Shown here in pieces: positions 52,871 to 64,000 of a DNA stretch of 64,000 nucleotides. Under the pieces are notes generated by a model. That model worked only from the letters and a program-made list of their open reading frames with translations. It was not told the DNA's origin and searched no databases. Origin of the DNA: Thermostichus lividus PCC 6715 (GTDB lineage: Bacteria > Cyanobacteriota > Cyanobacteriia > Thermosynechococcales > Thermosynechococcaceae); the NCBI RefSeq assembly GCF_002754935.1, contig NZ_CP018092.1, positions 186,001 to 250,000 of the forward strand. Reading direction: 5' to 3'. The translations under genes and the position numbers were made by a program. Numbering within the stretch: the stretch's first letter is position 1; the number at the start of each line of letters is the position of its first letter.

Positions 52871-54745
52871 GTGCATCCAGTGGGTATTTTTCCATGGCGG
52901 CCATCGTCACTGCTCAAAAAAGCATGGCAGCACTACCAGCAGCAAAACTGGTTAGCAGCACAACAAGTTGCTCAACACCTGCTTGAGACCTCTCCCCAAC
53001 CGGAAGCGTACTACCTCCTAGGGTTAACCGCTGAGCAGTTGGCACAGCCCTTAAACGCGAAATCCGCTTACGAAAGCGCGATCGCCCTTGATGCTTGGTA
53101 TGCGCCAGCCCATTACCGCTTAGCTGTGGTGCTGCACGATCTCCTCAAGCAACCGGCGGCGGCGCTGCCCCACTATCAGCGTGCCCTTGAGGTTAAGCCG
53201 GACTGGGTAGAAGCCCATAGTAATCTCGGCAATGCCTACCTCGATTTAGGGACGATTGACGCGGCGATCGCCTGCTATCAAAAGGCCTTGTCCCTCAACC
53301 CCGATTTGCCCATAACCTTATACAATCTGGGGCTCTGCCTACACTCTCAAGGGAAACTCACCGAAGCCAGTGCCTGCTATGAGCAGTCTCTTTACCTTGA
53401 ACCCGGGGTTGCGGATGTGCACAATAACCTTGGCAGCCTTTACCTTGAACTCAAAAACTACGATGGGGCAATTGCCCAGTTTGAAGCAGCCCTAGCAGCC
53501 AATCCAGAACTGTTAGTGGCTCACTATAACCTTGGCTATGCCCTGCATCTGAAGGGAAACCTCAGTGCTGCCCGCAATCGCTACGATGAGGTGTTACTGC
53601 GGGACAACAAACATCAGCAAGCCCTGCTACAGCTCGGCCAGTTGTGCCTCAGCGAAGAAGAGTTTACCGCAGCTATTGGCTACTATCAGCGGTGTCTGAG
53701 TTTAGACCCCCTAAACGGCACCGCCCATGCAGGGTTAGCCACAGCACTTTTAGAAACCGGAGATCCCCAAGCGGCGCTCAAGCATTTTCAACAGGCCGTC
53801 CACCTGACACCCACTGTCCCAGAGGTTCACCTTAACTACGCGCTGGTGCTGCTGTTACTTGGGCACTTCAAGGAAGGTTGGCAGGAATATGAATGGCGCT
53901 GGCAGCAAGCGGAAGGGGGGCTGCGTCAATACCCGCAACCCCGCTGGCAAGGACAATCGCTCCAAGGTAAAACCCTCTTTGTCTATAGTGAGCAAGGTAT
54001 GGGGGATTGTATTCAGTTTGCCCGCTTTTTACCCCTGCTTGCGCCCCACGCCCAGCGGATTATTGTTGCTGCCTATCCCCCCCTGCTGCGGCTGTTTGAA
54101 ACAATTCGTGGCATTGAGGTCATTAGTACGGAGGCACCCCCACCGCCCTTTGACTACCACACGCCCCTGCTTAGCCTGCCGCGCTTTCTTGGTATGAGTA
54201 AAGAGCGGTTTCCTAAGTTTAGTCCCTACTTCCAGTTACCGATATCCCCACCCCAACCGATTTTTAGTGTGGCCAAGCCGCGGTTTGGGCTAGTGTGGGC
54301 AACCCACAGCAACACCCGTACGACAGCGAAACGCTCCTGTCCTCTAGCGGAGTGGCAACCGCTGCTCAGGGGTCTAGACGTACAGTGGTATAGCCTGCAA
54401 AAGGAGCGCTCTTGCGAGGAAGCCGAAGCACTCCAGCAAGCGGGGGTCATTGATTGCCACCCCTACATGACCGATTTTCTGGATACGGCATTGCTGATTC
54501 AGCAGTTGGATGCTGTGGTTACCATCGATACCGCCGTGGCTCATCTGGCGGCAGCCTTGGGCAAGCCCACATGGATTCTCCTGCCTTTTGTGGCCGATTG
54601 GCGCTGGTTCTGGCAACGGTCTGATTCTCCTTGGTACCCTTCGGTGCGGCTCATTCGCCAACCACAACGCAATGACTGGTCGGGGGCGATCGCCCAACTG
54701 TACCAAATATTGCGCAACGGTAGTTCGGATAAGTCCACTAGGTAG
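52871..54745 (+). CDS. TPR protein with GT9-like C-terminal domain
   Basis: A 624-residue protein. Residues ~30-345 consist of about nine TPR units (for example AHYNLGYALHLKGNLSAARN, VHNNLGSLYLELKNYDGAIA). The C-terminal third is a heptosyltransferase (GT9)-like region with GKTLFVYSEQGMGDCIQFAR, FGLVWATHS and VVTIDTAVAHLAAALGKPTW. Such TPR-GT proteins act on surface glycans or protein glycosylation. The start GTG 52871 lies 4 bp after the upstream glycosyltransferase stop, so both are one operon. Confidence 0.87.
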   Translation: MHPVGIFPWRPSSLLKKAWQHYQQQNWLAAQQVAQHLLETSPQPEAYYLLGLTAEQLAQPLNAKSAYESAIALDAWYAPAHYRLAVVLHDLLKQPAAALPHYQRALEVKPDWVEAHSNLGNAYLDLGTIDAAIACYQKALSLNPDLPITLYNLGLCLHSQGKLTEASACYEQSLYLEPGVADVHNNLGSLYLELKNYDGAIAQFEAALAANPELLVAHYNLGYALHLKGNLSAARNRYDEVLLRDNKHQQALLQLGQLCLSEEEFTAAIGYYQRCLSLDPLNGTAHAGLATALLETGDPQAALKHFQQAVHLTPTVPEVHLNYALVLLLLGHFKEGWQEYEWRWQQAEGGLRQYPQPRWQGQSLQGKTLFVYSEQGMGDCIQFARFLPLLAPHAQRIIVAAYPPLLRLFETIRGIEVISTEAPPPPFDYHTPLLSLPRFLGMSKERFPKFSPYFQLPISPPQPIFSVAKPRFGLVWATHSNTRTTAKRSCPLAEWQPLLRGLDVQWYSLQKERSCEEAEALQQAGVIDCHPYMTDFLDTALLIQQLDAVVTIDTAVAHLAAALGKPTWILLPFVADWRWFWQRSDSPWYPSVRLIRQPQRNDWSGAIAQLYQILRNGSSDKSTR

Positions 54746-54848
54746 TCTCTTAACCCACTATGGCCAAGAGCCACGTATCACCCTGAGACCCACTGAAAAT
54801 GGTCTGTAAGATCATCACTGAAAACCTCTAAGACTACAATTCTCAGCC

Positions 54849-55622
54849 ATGCCAGAGGGCTACATTTTAGGCACTCGCGTCACCGTTACGAGCTATGATG
54901 ACGCCTGCGATCGCCTCGGTGAATGGATTGCAGCGGCTAGTGGTGGCTATGTGGTCGCAGCCAATGTCCATGTGGTGATGACTGGGGTATGGCAGCGGGA
55001 TTTTCAAGCAGTGGTCAACGGAGCACGCCTCGTCACTGCCGATGGGATGCCCTTGGTGTGGGGGTTGCGGTTACTGGGCTTTGCGAATGCACAGCGGGTC
55101 TATGGCCCAGCATTGATGTTGGCGTTGTGCGATCGCGCCGTGAGTGAAGGCTGGCGAATTTTTCTCTACGGCAGCACGCCAGAGGTATTACAACGCCTAC
55201 AGTCGAATCTTGAGACTCGGTTTCCGGGGGTGAAGATTGTTGGGAGCTATGCCCCGCCGTTCCGCCCCCTCAGTGCCGCGGAGGAGGCAGCCGATCGCCA
55301 ACGAATTCTTGCCAGTGGGGCTGATATTGTGTTTGTGAGTTTAGGCTGTCCCAAGCAGGAACGGTGGATGGCACGGCAAGTGGCCTTCTTACCGGCTGTC
55401 CTTGTGGGGGTGGGTGCCGCCTTTAGCTTCCACAGTGGCATGGTTGCCCAAGCCCCCCCTTGGCTAATGTCCTTGGGGCTAGAATGGCTCTTTCGCTTGG
55501 TTCAAGAACCCCGTCGTCTTTGGAAACGCTACCTGATCAATAATCCAGCGTTTATCGTTCTTTTTTCTGGCCAATTACTGTGGCATGCCCTCCACCGACG
55601 GCGAAGACGTGAGTCCCATTGA
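54849..55622 (+). CDS. WecB/TagA/CpsF-family glycosyltransferase (GT26)
   Basis: A 257-residue GT26 enzyme that adds N-acetylmannosamine(uronic acid) or a related sugar to a lipid-linked precursor. Family segments are VVAANVHVVMTGVW, RLVTADGMPLVWGLRLLG with the catalytic Asp, IFLYGSTPEVLQRL, and VSLGCPKQERWMARQVAFLP. The C-terminal basic/hydrophobic tail may contact the membrane. It follows the TPR-GT gene by 103 bp and overlaps the convergent DUF697 gene by 48 bp. Confidence 0.92.
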   Translation: MPEGYILGTRVTVTSYDDACDRLGEWIAAASGGYVVAANVHVVMTGVWQRDFQAVVNGARLVTADGMPLVWGLRLLGFANAQRVYGPALMLALCDRAVSEGWRIFLYGSTPEVLQRLQSNLETRFPGVKIVGSYAPPFRPLSAAEEAADRQRILASGADIVFVSLGCPKQERWMARQVAFLPAVLVGVGAAFSFHSGMVAQAPPWLMSLGLEWLFRLVQEPRRLWKRYLINNPAFIVLFSGQLLWHALHRRRRRESH

Positions 55623-56831
55623 AGCTCCAAGCGCCTGAAGGGGCGATCGCCCCACCTGCCGCCGCGCCCACTGCACACTCTGGCGTAGGTATGATGAAAA
55701 GGGCATATCCTTAACGTGAGGCACCGTTTCAAAATAGTGGATCAAACTCAAACCACTTAAGCGCAACACGTAGGCCGCAGTTGCCCCCTGTAAGCAGCTC
55801 CCCGCCAAGTAGGTCACGGAATGACCCTTGAGCCACTGACCCAGCGATTGCGTGCCCAGTTCCACCGCCCCTAACTGCACCACCAGCCGCAGAAGTTCCT
55901 TGGCGATGGGTTCTGCATCTGCCAGACGAAAGGAACGGTGGTAAATTTGCCCCAGTTCCCACGTTAAGCGCACCAGTAGCCCACCCGCCATGACTAAATC
56001 CAGCAAGGGCAAGGGGTTGACAGCCGTAGCCGCTGCGCCTAGCCATTGGTAACGCTCAATAATGGGCTGTGAGCGCTCACGGCGGTACGCGTTCAATGCC
56101 GTTTGTGCCTGCTGATGAAGTTGTTGGGCACGGCGATAGGTGCCTGAGCACACCAAGCTAGAGCGCTCTTGACTTAGTATCTGAGATAGCGTTGTGGCCA
56201 AGGCCGTGTTGTCGGTAGGGGTGATGCACAGCAGTTGCTCTGGTTTCAGACTTAACTGGTGGAGTTGCTGCTGCAGATGAACGTTCACCCGCTCCAGTTC
56301 GGCCATGTTTTCCGGCAACCAAACAATCACAAGACGATATTGACCCATCACCAGCACCCGCACCATTTCAAATTCACTGGCGGTGAGAGCACCGGTCACT
56401 GTCAACAGAACCAAGTCTGCTTGGGGGACGGTGGCTAAGGATTGCTGGTGCAAATGGCAGTGGGGTAGGCCAAAGCCTTCAACAGTACGGGCAAGATGTG
56501 CCACCCAACGGCAGGATTGGCCAAGGATACAGATATCGACGGTGGGGGTGTTAAGGCGATGCTGCAGCTGTTCGTAGGTGTGTTGCAACGGCGCTTGAGC
56601 AGCAGCGGGTAGTTCTTGGAGTAGGGCACGGGTTTGAGCCAGTTCTGCGTTGACCTGCTGTGGCTGCAGGGTCAGCTGAGGTGCAACGGTTGTGGCTGCC
56701 CTAGGCGATCGCCACCAGTACCAGTAGCCTAGCCCTAACCCAAGAAGCACTAGCCATCCCCAAGGATGTTGAGCGACCCAACCACTAAGCGCTAAAAAAA
56801 TCACTCCTGCCGCAATGGCCATTCCTGCCAC
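55575..56831 (-). CDS. DUF697 (YcjF-like) membrane protein
   Basis: A 418-residue protein with two N-terminal helices (residues ~5-40), a P-loop-like middle that has lost its GTP-binding motifs (ICILGQSCRWVAHLART stands where a Walker A would be), and a DUF697 region (~280-400; VNPLPLLDLVMAGGLLVRL, LGTQSLGQWLKGHSVTYLAG). Similar slr-type proteins are common in cyanobacteria; function unknown. It lies 133 bp downstream of pyrE. Confidence 0.78.
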   Translation of the reverse strand: MAGMAIAAGVIFLALSGWVAQHPWGWLVLLGLGLGYWYWWRSPRAATTVAPQLTLQPQQVNAELAQTRALLQELPAAAQAPLQHTYEQLQHRLNTPTVDICILGQSCRWVAHLARTVEGFGLPHCHLHQQSLATVPQADLVLLTVTGALTASEFEMVRVLVMGQYRLVIVWLPENMAELERVNVHLQQQLHQLSLKPEQLLCITPTDNTALATTLSQILSQERSSLVCSGTYRRAQQLHQQAQTALNAYRRERSQPIIERYQWLGAAATAVNPLPLLDLVMAGGLLVRLTWELGQIYHRSFRLADAEPIAKELLRLVVQLGAVELGTQSLGQWLKGHSVTYLAGSCLQGATAAYVLRLSGLSLIHYFETVPHVKDMPFSSYLRQSVQWARRQVGRSPLQALGASMGLTSSPSVEGMPQ

Positions 56832-56964
56832 CTGTAAAGAATTCGCCTTTTTGTTAGCTTACCTTGACTGGTTGAGCAAAGTGAATGCACCGACTCATGA
56901 CACTTTGCGTACATGAGCAGCTTCCCTACAAATCCACCTAAGCTAGGAAGGGCTACTGTGAATT

Positions 56965-57549
56965 TCAGGGTGTCTGCTGGGCAGCTAGAGACTCTTGCAA
57001 TTCGCGGATAGCAAAGAGCGATCGCAGGGGCACTCCCACAGCAGCAAAGGCAGCCGCGCCGCCCGCTTCGCGATCCACGATCGCCAGCACCTCATTGACC
57101 TGATACCCTGCCTGTTGCAGGCGCTCTACAGCTTTTAAGGCAGAGCCACCGGTGGTAATCACATCCTCCAAAACAGTGACCACCGATCCCGGCGGCAGCA
57201 CAGGGCCTTCAATAAAGCTCATCGTGCCGTGGCCTTTAGCCTCTTTGCGGACAATTAACGCCGCTCGATCCTGACCTTGCAGATTCGAGAGCACACTCAC
57301 GGCCACCACTAAGGGGTCAGCCCCAAGAGTCAGCCCTGCCACCGCTGTGACTTCGGGTGCAAGGTGTGCTAACAACAACCGACCCACGAGGTAGGCTCCC
57401 CGTGCCGAAAGCGTGACTGGCTTACAGTTGATGTAGTAGGTGCTTTTTTGGCCAGAGGAGAGGGTGAACTCGCCTGCGCGGTAGGCTTCGTGGCACAGAC
57501 GCTGCAATAGCTCCTGCCGCAGATCTGACAATGAGGCTTCCATGATCAT
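56965..57549 (-). CDS. pyrE: PyrE, orotate phosphoribosyltransferase
   Basis: A 194-residue type I phosphoribosyltransferase that makes OMP from orotate and PRPP in pyrimidine synthesis. The PRPP motif is VVTVLEDVITTGGSALKAVE near residue 125; KSTYYINCKPVTLSARG and LIVRKEAKGHG (catalytic Lys region) are standard. It lies 18 bp after cysS on the same strand. ATG 57549 or 57543 are both possible starts. Confidence 0.95.
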   Translation of the reverse strand: MIMEASLSDLRQELLQRLCHEAYRAGEFTLSSGQKSTYYINCKPVTLSARGAYLVGRLLLAHLAPEVTAVAGLTLGADPLVVAVSVLSNLQGQDRAALIVRKEAKGHGTMSFIEGPVLPPGSVVTVLEDVITTGGSALKAVERLQQAGYQVNEVLAIVDREAGGAAAFAAVGVPLRSLFAIRELQESLAAQQTP

Positions 57550-57567
57550 CTCCGAAAAGTGCCACCC

Positions 57568-59049
57568 CTAGGACAAGGAGGAGGTGGCTGGGACGCGAAA
57601 CCAGTGGGTACTACCATCTTTTTGATCAACTAACTTGATGCCGTGAGCTAGCAATAGATCCCGTAGGCGATCGCTTTCAGCATAGTTCTTGGCTTGGCGA
57701 GCCGCTTGGCGCTCCTGAATGAGAGCTTCAATCTCCTTCTCACTCAAACCAGTGGCACAAGGAGAGGAATCAGCGGGGCTGACCTCTAAGCCCAACACCT
57801 GCGCCAAACTGACAAGGGTCTGCCAGTCCGCACTTAGGGCACTGGGCGATCGCTCCAACTGCCCACCGTGGAGATAGCGATGCTGCTCGCGATTGAGGGA
57901 TTTGGCCAGATCAAAGAGTACCGCCAACGCTGCCGCAGTGTTCAAATCGTCATCCATGGCGGCGCAAAAGGCCGCCGTACTGGGGTGTTCCTTGGGGGCG
58001 ATCGCCTCGGTAGCCGACAAGGGTAACGCTTGATTCGCCCGCAGCGCATCGGCAAGGGTTTGCCACCCCTTAGCCGCTGCATCAAGGGCAGTATCGGTAA
58101 AGTCTAAGGGCTTGCGGTATTGGGCTTGGAGCACCAGCAATCGTAATGCCATCGGCTCGACCCCCTGCTGCAATAGGTCACGAATGGTGGTAAAGTTCCC
58201 CAACGACTTTGACATCTTCTCGGTATTGACCGTTACAAACCCATTGTGCAGCCACCAGCGCGCCAAGGGGCGTTGACTCACCGCTTCTGACTGGGCAATT
58301 TCATTTTCATGGTGCGGAAAAATCAAGTCCATGCCGCCGCAGTGAATATCTACCGTTGCCCCAAAGGCTTGCTGCACCATTGCCGAGCATTCAATATGCC
58401 AGCCCGGCCGACCCTTACCCCACGGGGCTGACCACGGTTCATAGACCCTTGCTTCCTCTGGCTTCGCCGCTTTCCAAAGAGCAAAGTCAAGGGGGTGGCG
58501 CTTGCGGCGATCCTCCTCCTCGACCCGGCCACTGGCTCCGGCCATCAGTTGCGATAGATGCCGCCCCGAAAGCTTGCCATAACTGGGAAACTTCTCCACC
58601 GCATAGTACACATCCCCATCAGCAACGTAGGCGCAGTCACAATCAATCAGTTGCTGAATGAGTTCAATAATGGCTGGAATAACCGCCGTAGCACGGGGGT
58701 AAGCCGTTGCGGGCAAAATATTCAGCCGCGCCATATCCTCGTGGTAGGCGGCAATGTAGCGATCGCTAACCGTGGCCATTGACTCCCCCGTTTCTTGGGC
58801 ACGGCGGAGAATTTTATCGTCAATATCGGTGAAATTCTGAACATAGTGGACGGTGTACCCCAAAAACGTGAGGTAGCGGCGCAGCACATCCCAAGCCACG
58901 TAAGAGCGCGCATGACCTAAGTGGCAGTAATCGTAAACAGTGACACCACAGGCATAGATGGTAGCAACATTAGCAACACGGGAGCTAAACGGCTCAAGGC
59001 TCCGGGACAGTGTGTTGTACAAACGTAAAGGCACAGAAACACCCCGCAA
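57568..59049 (-). CDS. cysS: CysS, cysteinyl-tRNA synthetase
   Basis: A 493-residue class I aminoacyl-tRNA synthetase. The zinc ligands start with YACGVTVYDYCHLGHARSY, which also contains the HIGH-type motif (HLGH); CGGMDLIFPHHENE and the KMSKS loop EKMSKSLGNF follow. The C-terminal anticodon domain ends LLAHGIKLVDQ. Full length with no gap. Its own start (ATG 59049) is 83 bp from divergent rpsN. Confidence 0.96.
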   Translation of the reverse strand: MRGVSVPLRLYNTLSRSLEPFSSRVANVATIYACGVTVYDYCHLGHARSYVAWDVLRRYLTFLGYTVHYVQNFTDIDDKILRRAQETGESMATVSDRYIAAYHEDMARLNILPATAYPRATAVIPAIIELIQQLIDCDCAYVADGDVYYAVEKFPSYGKLSGRHLSQLMAGASGRVEEEDRRKRHPLDFALWKAAKPEEARVYEPWSAPWGKGRPGWHIECSAMVQQAFGATVDIHCGGMDLIFPHHENEIAQSEAVSQRPLARWWLHNGFVTVNTEKMSKSLGNFTTIRDLLQQGVEPMALRLLVLQAQYRKPLDFTDTALDAAAKGWQTLADALRANQALPLSATEAIAPKEHPSTAAFCAAMDDDLNTAAALAVLFDLAKSLNREQHRYLHGGQLERSPSALSADWQTLVSLAQVLGLEVSPADSSPCATGLSEKEIEALIQERQAARQAKNYAESDRLRDLLLAHGIKLVDQKDGSTHWFRVPATSSLS

Positions 59050-59132
59050 CGGGTCACTCTTGCATCAACAAATCTATCTTTGATACCATATTAGGATACT
59101 AAAATAATTCGACCGAGGACAGACACCCCCCC

Positions 59133-59435
59133 ATGGCCAAAAAAAGCATGATCGAACGCGAGAAAAAACGCCAGCGCCTAGTGACCAAGTATGCCGCCAA
59201 ACGGCAGGAACTCAAAGCGCAACTAGCAATGGCGGAAACTCAAGAAGAGGTCATGAGCATTCACCGTCAACTCCAGCAACTTCCCCGTAATAGCGCTCCG
59301 TCGCGGCTACGCAATCGCTGCTGGCTCACTGGTCGTCCGCGGGGGTACTTCCGAGATTTTGGTCTTTGCCGCAACGCCCTGCGGGATATGGCACACCAAG
59401 GGTTGCTGCCAGGCGTTGTTAAGTCAAGCTGGTAA
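59133..59435 (+). CDS. rpsN: RpsN, 30S ribosomal protein S14
   Basis: A 100-residue S14 of the zinc-independent (C-minus) type: [20 protein letters not shown] at the N-terminus and [36 protein letters not shown] at the C-terminus. It has no CxxC zinc pairs. In cyanobacteria it stands outside the main ribosomal operon, as here. Its 3' end overlaps convergent aat by 12 bp. Confidence 0.97.
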   Translation: MAKKSMIEREKKRQRLVTKYAAKRQELKAQLAMAETQEEVMSIHRQLQQLPRNSAPSRLRNRCWLTGRPRGYFRDFGLCRNALRDMAHQGLLPGVVKSSW

Positions 59436-60038
59436 TAAAAAATTGACCTTGCACTCTAAGGCCTGCCCTAGCAACTGCTGGTACTCCGCTTGGGTAACTG
59501 TGTAAGCCCCAAAGCGTTCTAGGTGGGGGTTTTGTAGTTGGGCATCAAAAAGAACAAACCCTCTTGTGCGCAAATGCGCTACCAGCTTAACTAGGGCGAC
59601 TTTCGAGCCATCGGGAATGCGGTAAAACATCGACTCGCCGATAAACGCACCACCTAGGACAATCCCAAGAATTCCCCCAGCCAGCTCATCCCCTTGCCAA
59701 GTCTCAAAACTAACCGCCCAGCCTGTCTGGTGCAGCAGGTGGTAGATTGCTTGTAGCTTTGGGGTGATCCATGTCTCTGGGCGCGCAGCACAGCCTGCTA
59801 CCACTGCGGCAAAATTACGGTTAATGGCTACCTGAAAGCGATTTTGGTTCAGAACCCGCTGTAGCGACTTAGGATAGCGAAACCGCTGATCCAACGGTAT
59901 GAGTGTTCGCTGTCGAGTGCTGTACCACGCGAGGTCATCGCCCTCCCCCATCAAAAAATAGCCTTGGGCATAGCCCTGCTCAATAATCAGCCGCCGAACC
60001 CGATCTGCATTTAAGTTGGGGATAGGGGATTTGAACAT
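59424..60038 (-). CDS. aat: Aat, leucyl/phenylalanyl-tRNA-protein transferase
   Basis: A 204-residue GNAT-fold transferase that adds Leu or Phe to N-terminal Arg/Lys of proteins, marking them for ClpS/ClpAP under the N-end rule. Characteristic segments are [59 protein letters not shown] and [18 protein letters not shown]. Slightly shorter than E. coli Aat (234). Confidence 0.92.
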   Translation of the reverse strand: MFKSPIPNLNADRVRRLIIEQGYAQGYFLMGEGDDLAWYSTRQRTLIPLDQRFRYPKSLQRVLNQNRFQVAINRNFAAVVAGCAARPETWITPKLQAIYHLLHQTGWAVSFETWQGDELAGGILGIVLGGAFIGESMFYRIPDGSKVALVKLVAHLRTRGFVLFDAQLQNPHLERFGAYTVTQAEYQQLLGQALECKVNFLLPA

Positions 60039-60104
60039 TCTTCGTGACTCTGGGGGGACTCAGGATGGGATCATAGGAAACGATGATGTTTGCCGATTCT
60101 ACCT

Positions 60105-60626
60105 ATGACATGTCTATCTGCAATCCGAGAGGCTTACCGCTACTGGCATTGGCTTGTGGCGCTGGTGCTCGCACTGCTATTCATTGTTTTAACCCCTACC
60201 GGGGCGATCGCCGAGGACTACACCAAAGAAGCACTGATTAATGTGGACTTTTCTGGACAAGATTTGCGGGACTCACAGTTCACCAAGGCCAATCTTTTCC
60301 ACAGCAATCTTAGCCACACCAACCTGCAAGGGGTGAGCTTTTTTGCCGCTAATCTGGAAGCGGCCAATCTAGAAGGCGCCGATCTGCGCTACGCCACCCT
60401 AGATACCGCGCGGCTTACGAAAGCAAACCTCACCAATGCCATCCTTGAAGGAGCCTTTGCCTTTAATACCAAGTTTGATGGCGCGCTGATCACGGGCGCA
60501 GATTTTACGGATGTCGATCTGCGCGAAGATGCCCAGCGGATGTTGTGTGAAGTGGCTAGTGGCCGTAATCCCGTCACCGGACGAGACACGCGGGACACCC
60601 TCCACTGTGAGGATTTTGCCTCCTAG
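60105..60626 (+). CDS. Lumenal pentapeptide-repeat protein
   Basis: A 173-residue exported protein. The N-terminal hydrophobic segment LVALVLALLFIVLTP ends in GAIAEDY, a signal cleavage site that would send it to the thylakoid lumen or periplasm. Pentapeptide repeats follow (DFSGQDLRDSQFTKANLF through AFNTKFDGALITGADFTD), then a short tail with two cysteines. It resembles plant thylakoid-lumen pentapeptide proteins such as TL15/TL17. Role unknown. ATG 60105 is the only start that leads straight into the signal peptide. Confidence 0.85.
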   Translation: MTCLSAIREAYRYWHWLVALVLALLFIVLTPTGAIAEDYTKEALINVDFSGQDLRDSQFTKANLFHSNLSHTNLQGVSFFAANLEAANLEGADLRYATLDTARLTKANLTNAILEGAFAFNTKFDGALITGADFTDVDLREDAQRMLCEVASGRNPVTGRDTRDTLHCEDFAS

Positions 60627-60715
60627 GGGAGGCAGGCGATCCCCGTCTGTTCATAAGGGTGGGGAAAATTCTGATAAAGTATTACAAAAGTTAAGATTTA
60701 TGACTAGAGCTTTTC

Positions 60716-61705
60716 ATGAATGTATTTATTGTGGGCGGAACAGGCACGCTAGGGCGGCAGATCGTGCGCCGTGCGTTAGACGAGGGGCATCAAGTTCATT
60801 GCTTAGTGCGCAGTCCTGCCAAGGCTACATTTTTGCGGGAGTGGGGAGCAACGCTACTACAGGGAAACCTCTGCTATCCAGAGAGTATTGTGGACGCGCT
60901 GAAGTACTGCGGCGCATCGGTCATCATTGACGCGGCGACCACCCGCCCCACCGATACCCTCACCATTGAAGCTGTAGATTGGCAAGGGAAAGTCAACCTA
61001 ATCCAAGCTGCGCAAGCGGCGGATATTCAGCATTTTATCTTTTTCTCCATCATGGGCGCACAGGACTATCCCCATGTGCCTCTGATGCAAATTAAGCAGT
61101 GCACCGAAGATTTTTTGCGGGAGTCGGGGCTAAACTACACTATCTTACGTCCCAGCGGCTTTTTTCAAGGGATCATTGGCCAGTATGCTATTCCCATTCT
61201 CGAAAATCACTCCATTTGGGTCATGGGAGAGTCCACCGCCATTGCCTATATGGATACCCAAGATGTCGCTAAGTTTGCAGTACGCTGCTTAGATCGAGCG
61301 GCCACCTATGGCCAAGCCTTTGATCTCGCGGGGCCGGAGGCATGGACAGCGGATCAAATTATTAAGCTATGTGAAAATCTCTCAGGACAGGAGGCTAAAA
61401 TTACCCGCCTGCCCATTGGGGTGCTGCGGGCAACCCGCCAACTCACCCAGTGGTTTCAGTGGACATGGAACATTAGCGATCGCCTCGCCTTTACGGAGGT
61501 CATTGCCAGCGGCACGTCTCTGAACGCCCCCATGGAGGAGGTATACCGTGTGTTTGACCTTGATCCCACAGAAACCCTCACCCTCGAAGCGTACTTACAG
61601 GAGTATTTCACGCGAATTCTGCGTAAACTCAAAGAACTGGATTACGAAAAAGTGAAACAGAAAAAGGCTTCACGAAAGCGGAGTCCATTCAAATCAACCC
61701 CCTAG
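60716..61705 (+). CDS. ycf39: Ycf39, photosystem II assembly factor
   Basis: A 329-residue atypical SDR, homologue of plant HCF244. With high-light-inducible proteins Ycf39 delivers chlorophyll to newly made D1 in PSII assembly. The Rossmann loop is [19 protein letters not shown] at the start; [20 protein letters not shown] is typical of this family. The C-terminus is basic. It begins an operon with nadK (2-bp spacing) and ligA. Confidence 0.93.
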   Translation: MNVFIVGGTGTLGRQIVRRALDEGHQVHCLVRSPAKATFLREWGATLLQGNLCYPESIVDALKYCGASVIIDAATTRPTDTLTIEAVDWQGKVNLIQAAQAADIQHFIFFSIMGAQDYPHVPLMQIKQCTEDFLRESGLNYTILRPSGFFQGIIGQYAIPILENHSIWVMGESTAIAYMDTQDVAKFAVRCLDRAATYGQAFDLAGPEAWTADQIIKLCENLSGQEAKITRLPIGVLRATRQLTQWFQWTWNISDRLAFTEVIASGTSLNAPMEEVYRVFDLDPTETLTLEAYLQEYFTRILRKLKELDYEKVKQKKASRKRSPFKSTP

Positions 61706-61707
61706 GA

Positions 61708-64000
<2,293 letters not shown>

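Overview
The window is chromosomal DNA from a thermophilic cyanobacterium, most likely of the genus Thermosynechococcus. The evidence is the very frequent HIP1 octamer (GCGATCGC), unicellular-cyanobacterial housekeeping genes, tiny photosystem genes (psbK, psaM) whose products look like the T. elongatus/vestitus proteins as I remember them, and a separated pair of orange-carotenoid-protein halves in place of a full-length OCP. No rRNA, tRNA, CRISPR array or prophage was recognised. Both ends are cut inside genes (tatC on the left, ligA on the right).

Layout. 1-6.4 kb: tatC (minus), then a plus-strand run of a frameshifted MFS exporter, creatininase-family amidohydrolase, alpha/beta hydrolase, HtrA-type protease and a PMT-type glycosyltransferase. 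6.4-14.5 kb: btpA, folK, tadA, psbK, YebC-type regulator, HAD phosphatase, an Rpn-nuclease remnant, DUF3370 and SIMPL secreted proteins, GH104 muramidase, atypical SDR. 14.7-19.9 kb: TIGR03279 Fe-S protein, repeat element copy 1, frameshifted pentapeptide-repeat membrane protein, frameshifted Gfo/Idh oxidoreductase, queC. 20-27 kb: dnaK, GH116 glucosidase, a three-gene operon around a Hik2/CSK-like sensor kinase, psaM. 27-36 kb: element copy 2, small conserved proteins, Crp-family regulator, argD, a class II ribonucleotide reductase with an intein, SpkB-like kinase. 36-43 kb: yqeK, ABC-2 permease, and a minus-strand cluster of carboxyl-terminal protease, CDF cation transporter, phoU and a TAT-exported pseudo-caspase. 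43-50 kb: frameshifted glmU, DRTGG protein, EbsA-like and DUF760 proteins, a 46-residue lipoprotein, element copy 3 abutting a broken acetyltransferase, frameshifted rsuA-type gene. 50-64 kb: OCP-like HCP/CTDH pair, a glycosyltransferase group (GT, TPR-GT, WecB/TagA), DUF697 protein, pyrE, cysS, rpsN, aat, lumenal pentapeptide protein, ycf39, nadK, ligA.

Most of the window is ordinary core genome: photosystem assembly (btpA, psbK, psaM, ycf39), photoprotection (HCP/CTDH), nucleotide, cofactor and amino-acid metabolism (pyrE, argD, nrdJ, nadK, folK, queC), translation and its quality control (cysS, rpsN, aat, tadA), and envelope glycan work (PMT, glmU, the 51.8-55.6 kb group).

The unusual content is: (i) six single-base losses, each in a G/C homopolymer, breaking five genes including the normally essential glmU, which points to systematic homopolymer error in this assembly more than to real gene decay; (ii) three near-identical ~440-450 bp non-coding elements with IS200/IS605-like terminal hairpins and a structured interior, two of them next to broken genes; (iii) an intein sitting exactly before the catalytic cysteine of ribonucleotide reductase; (iv) a caspase-fold protein that has lost both catalytic residues; (v) a terminator between the HCP and CTDH genes.
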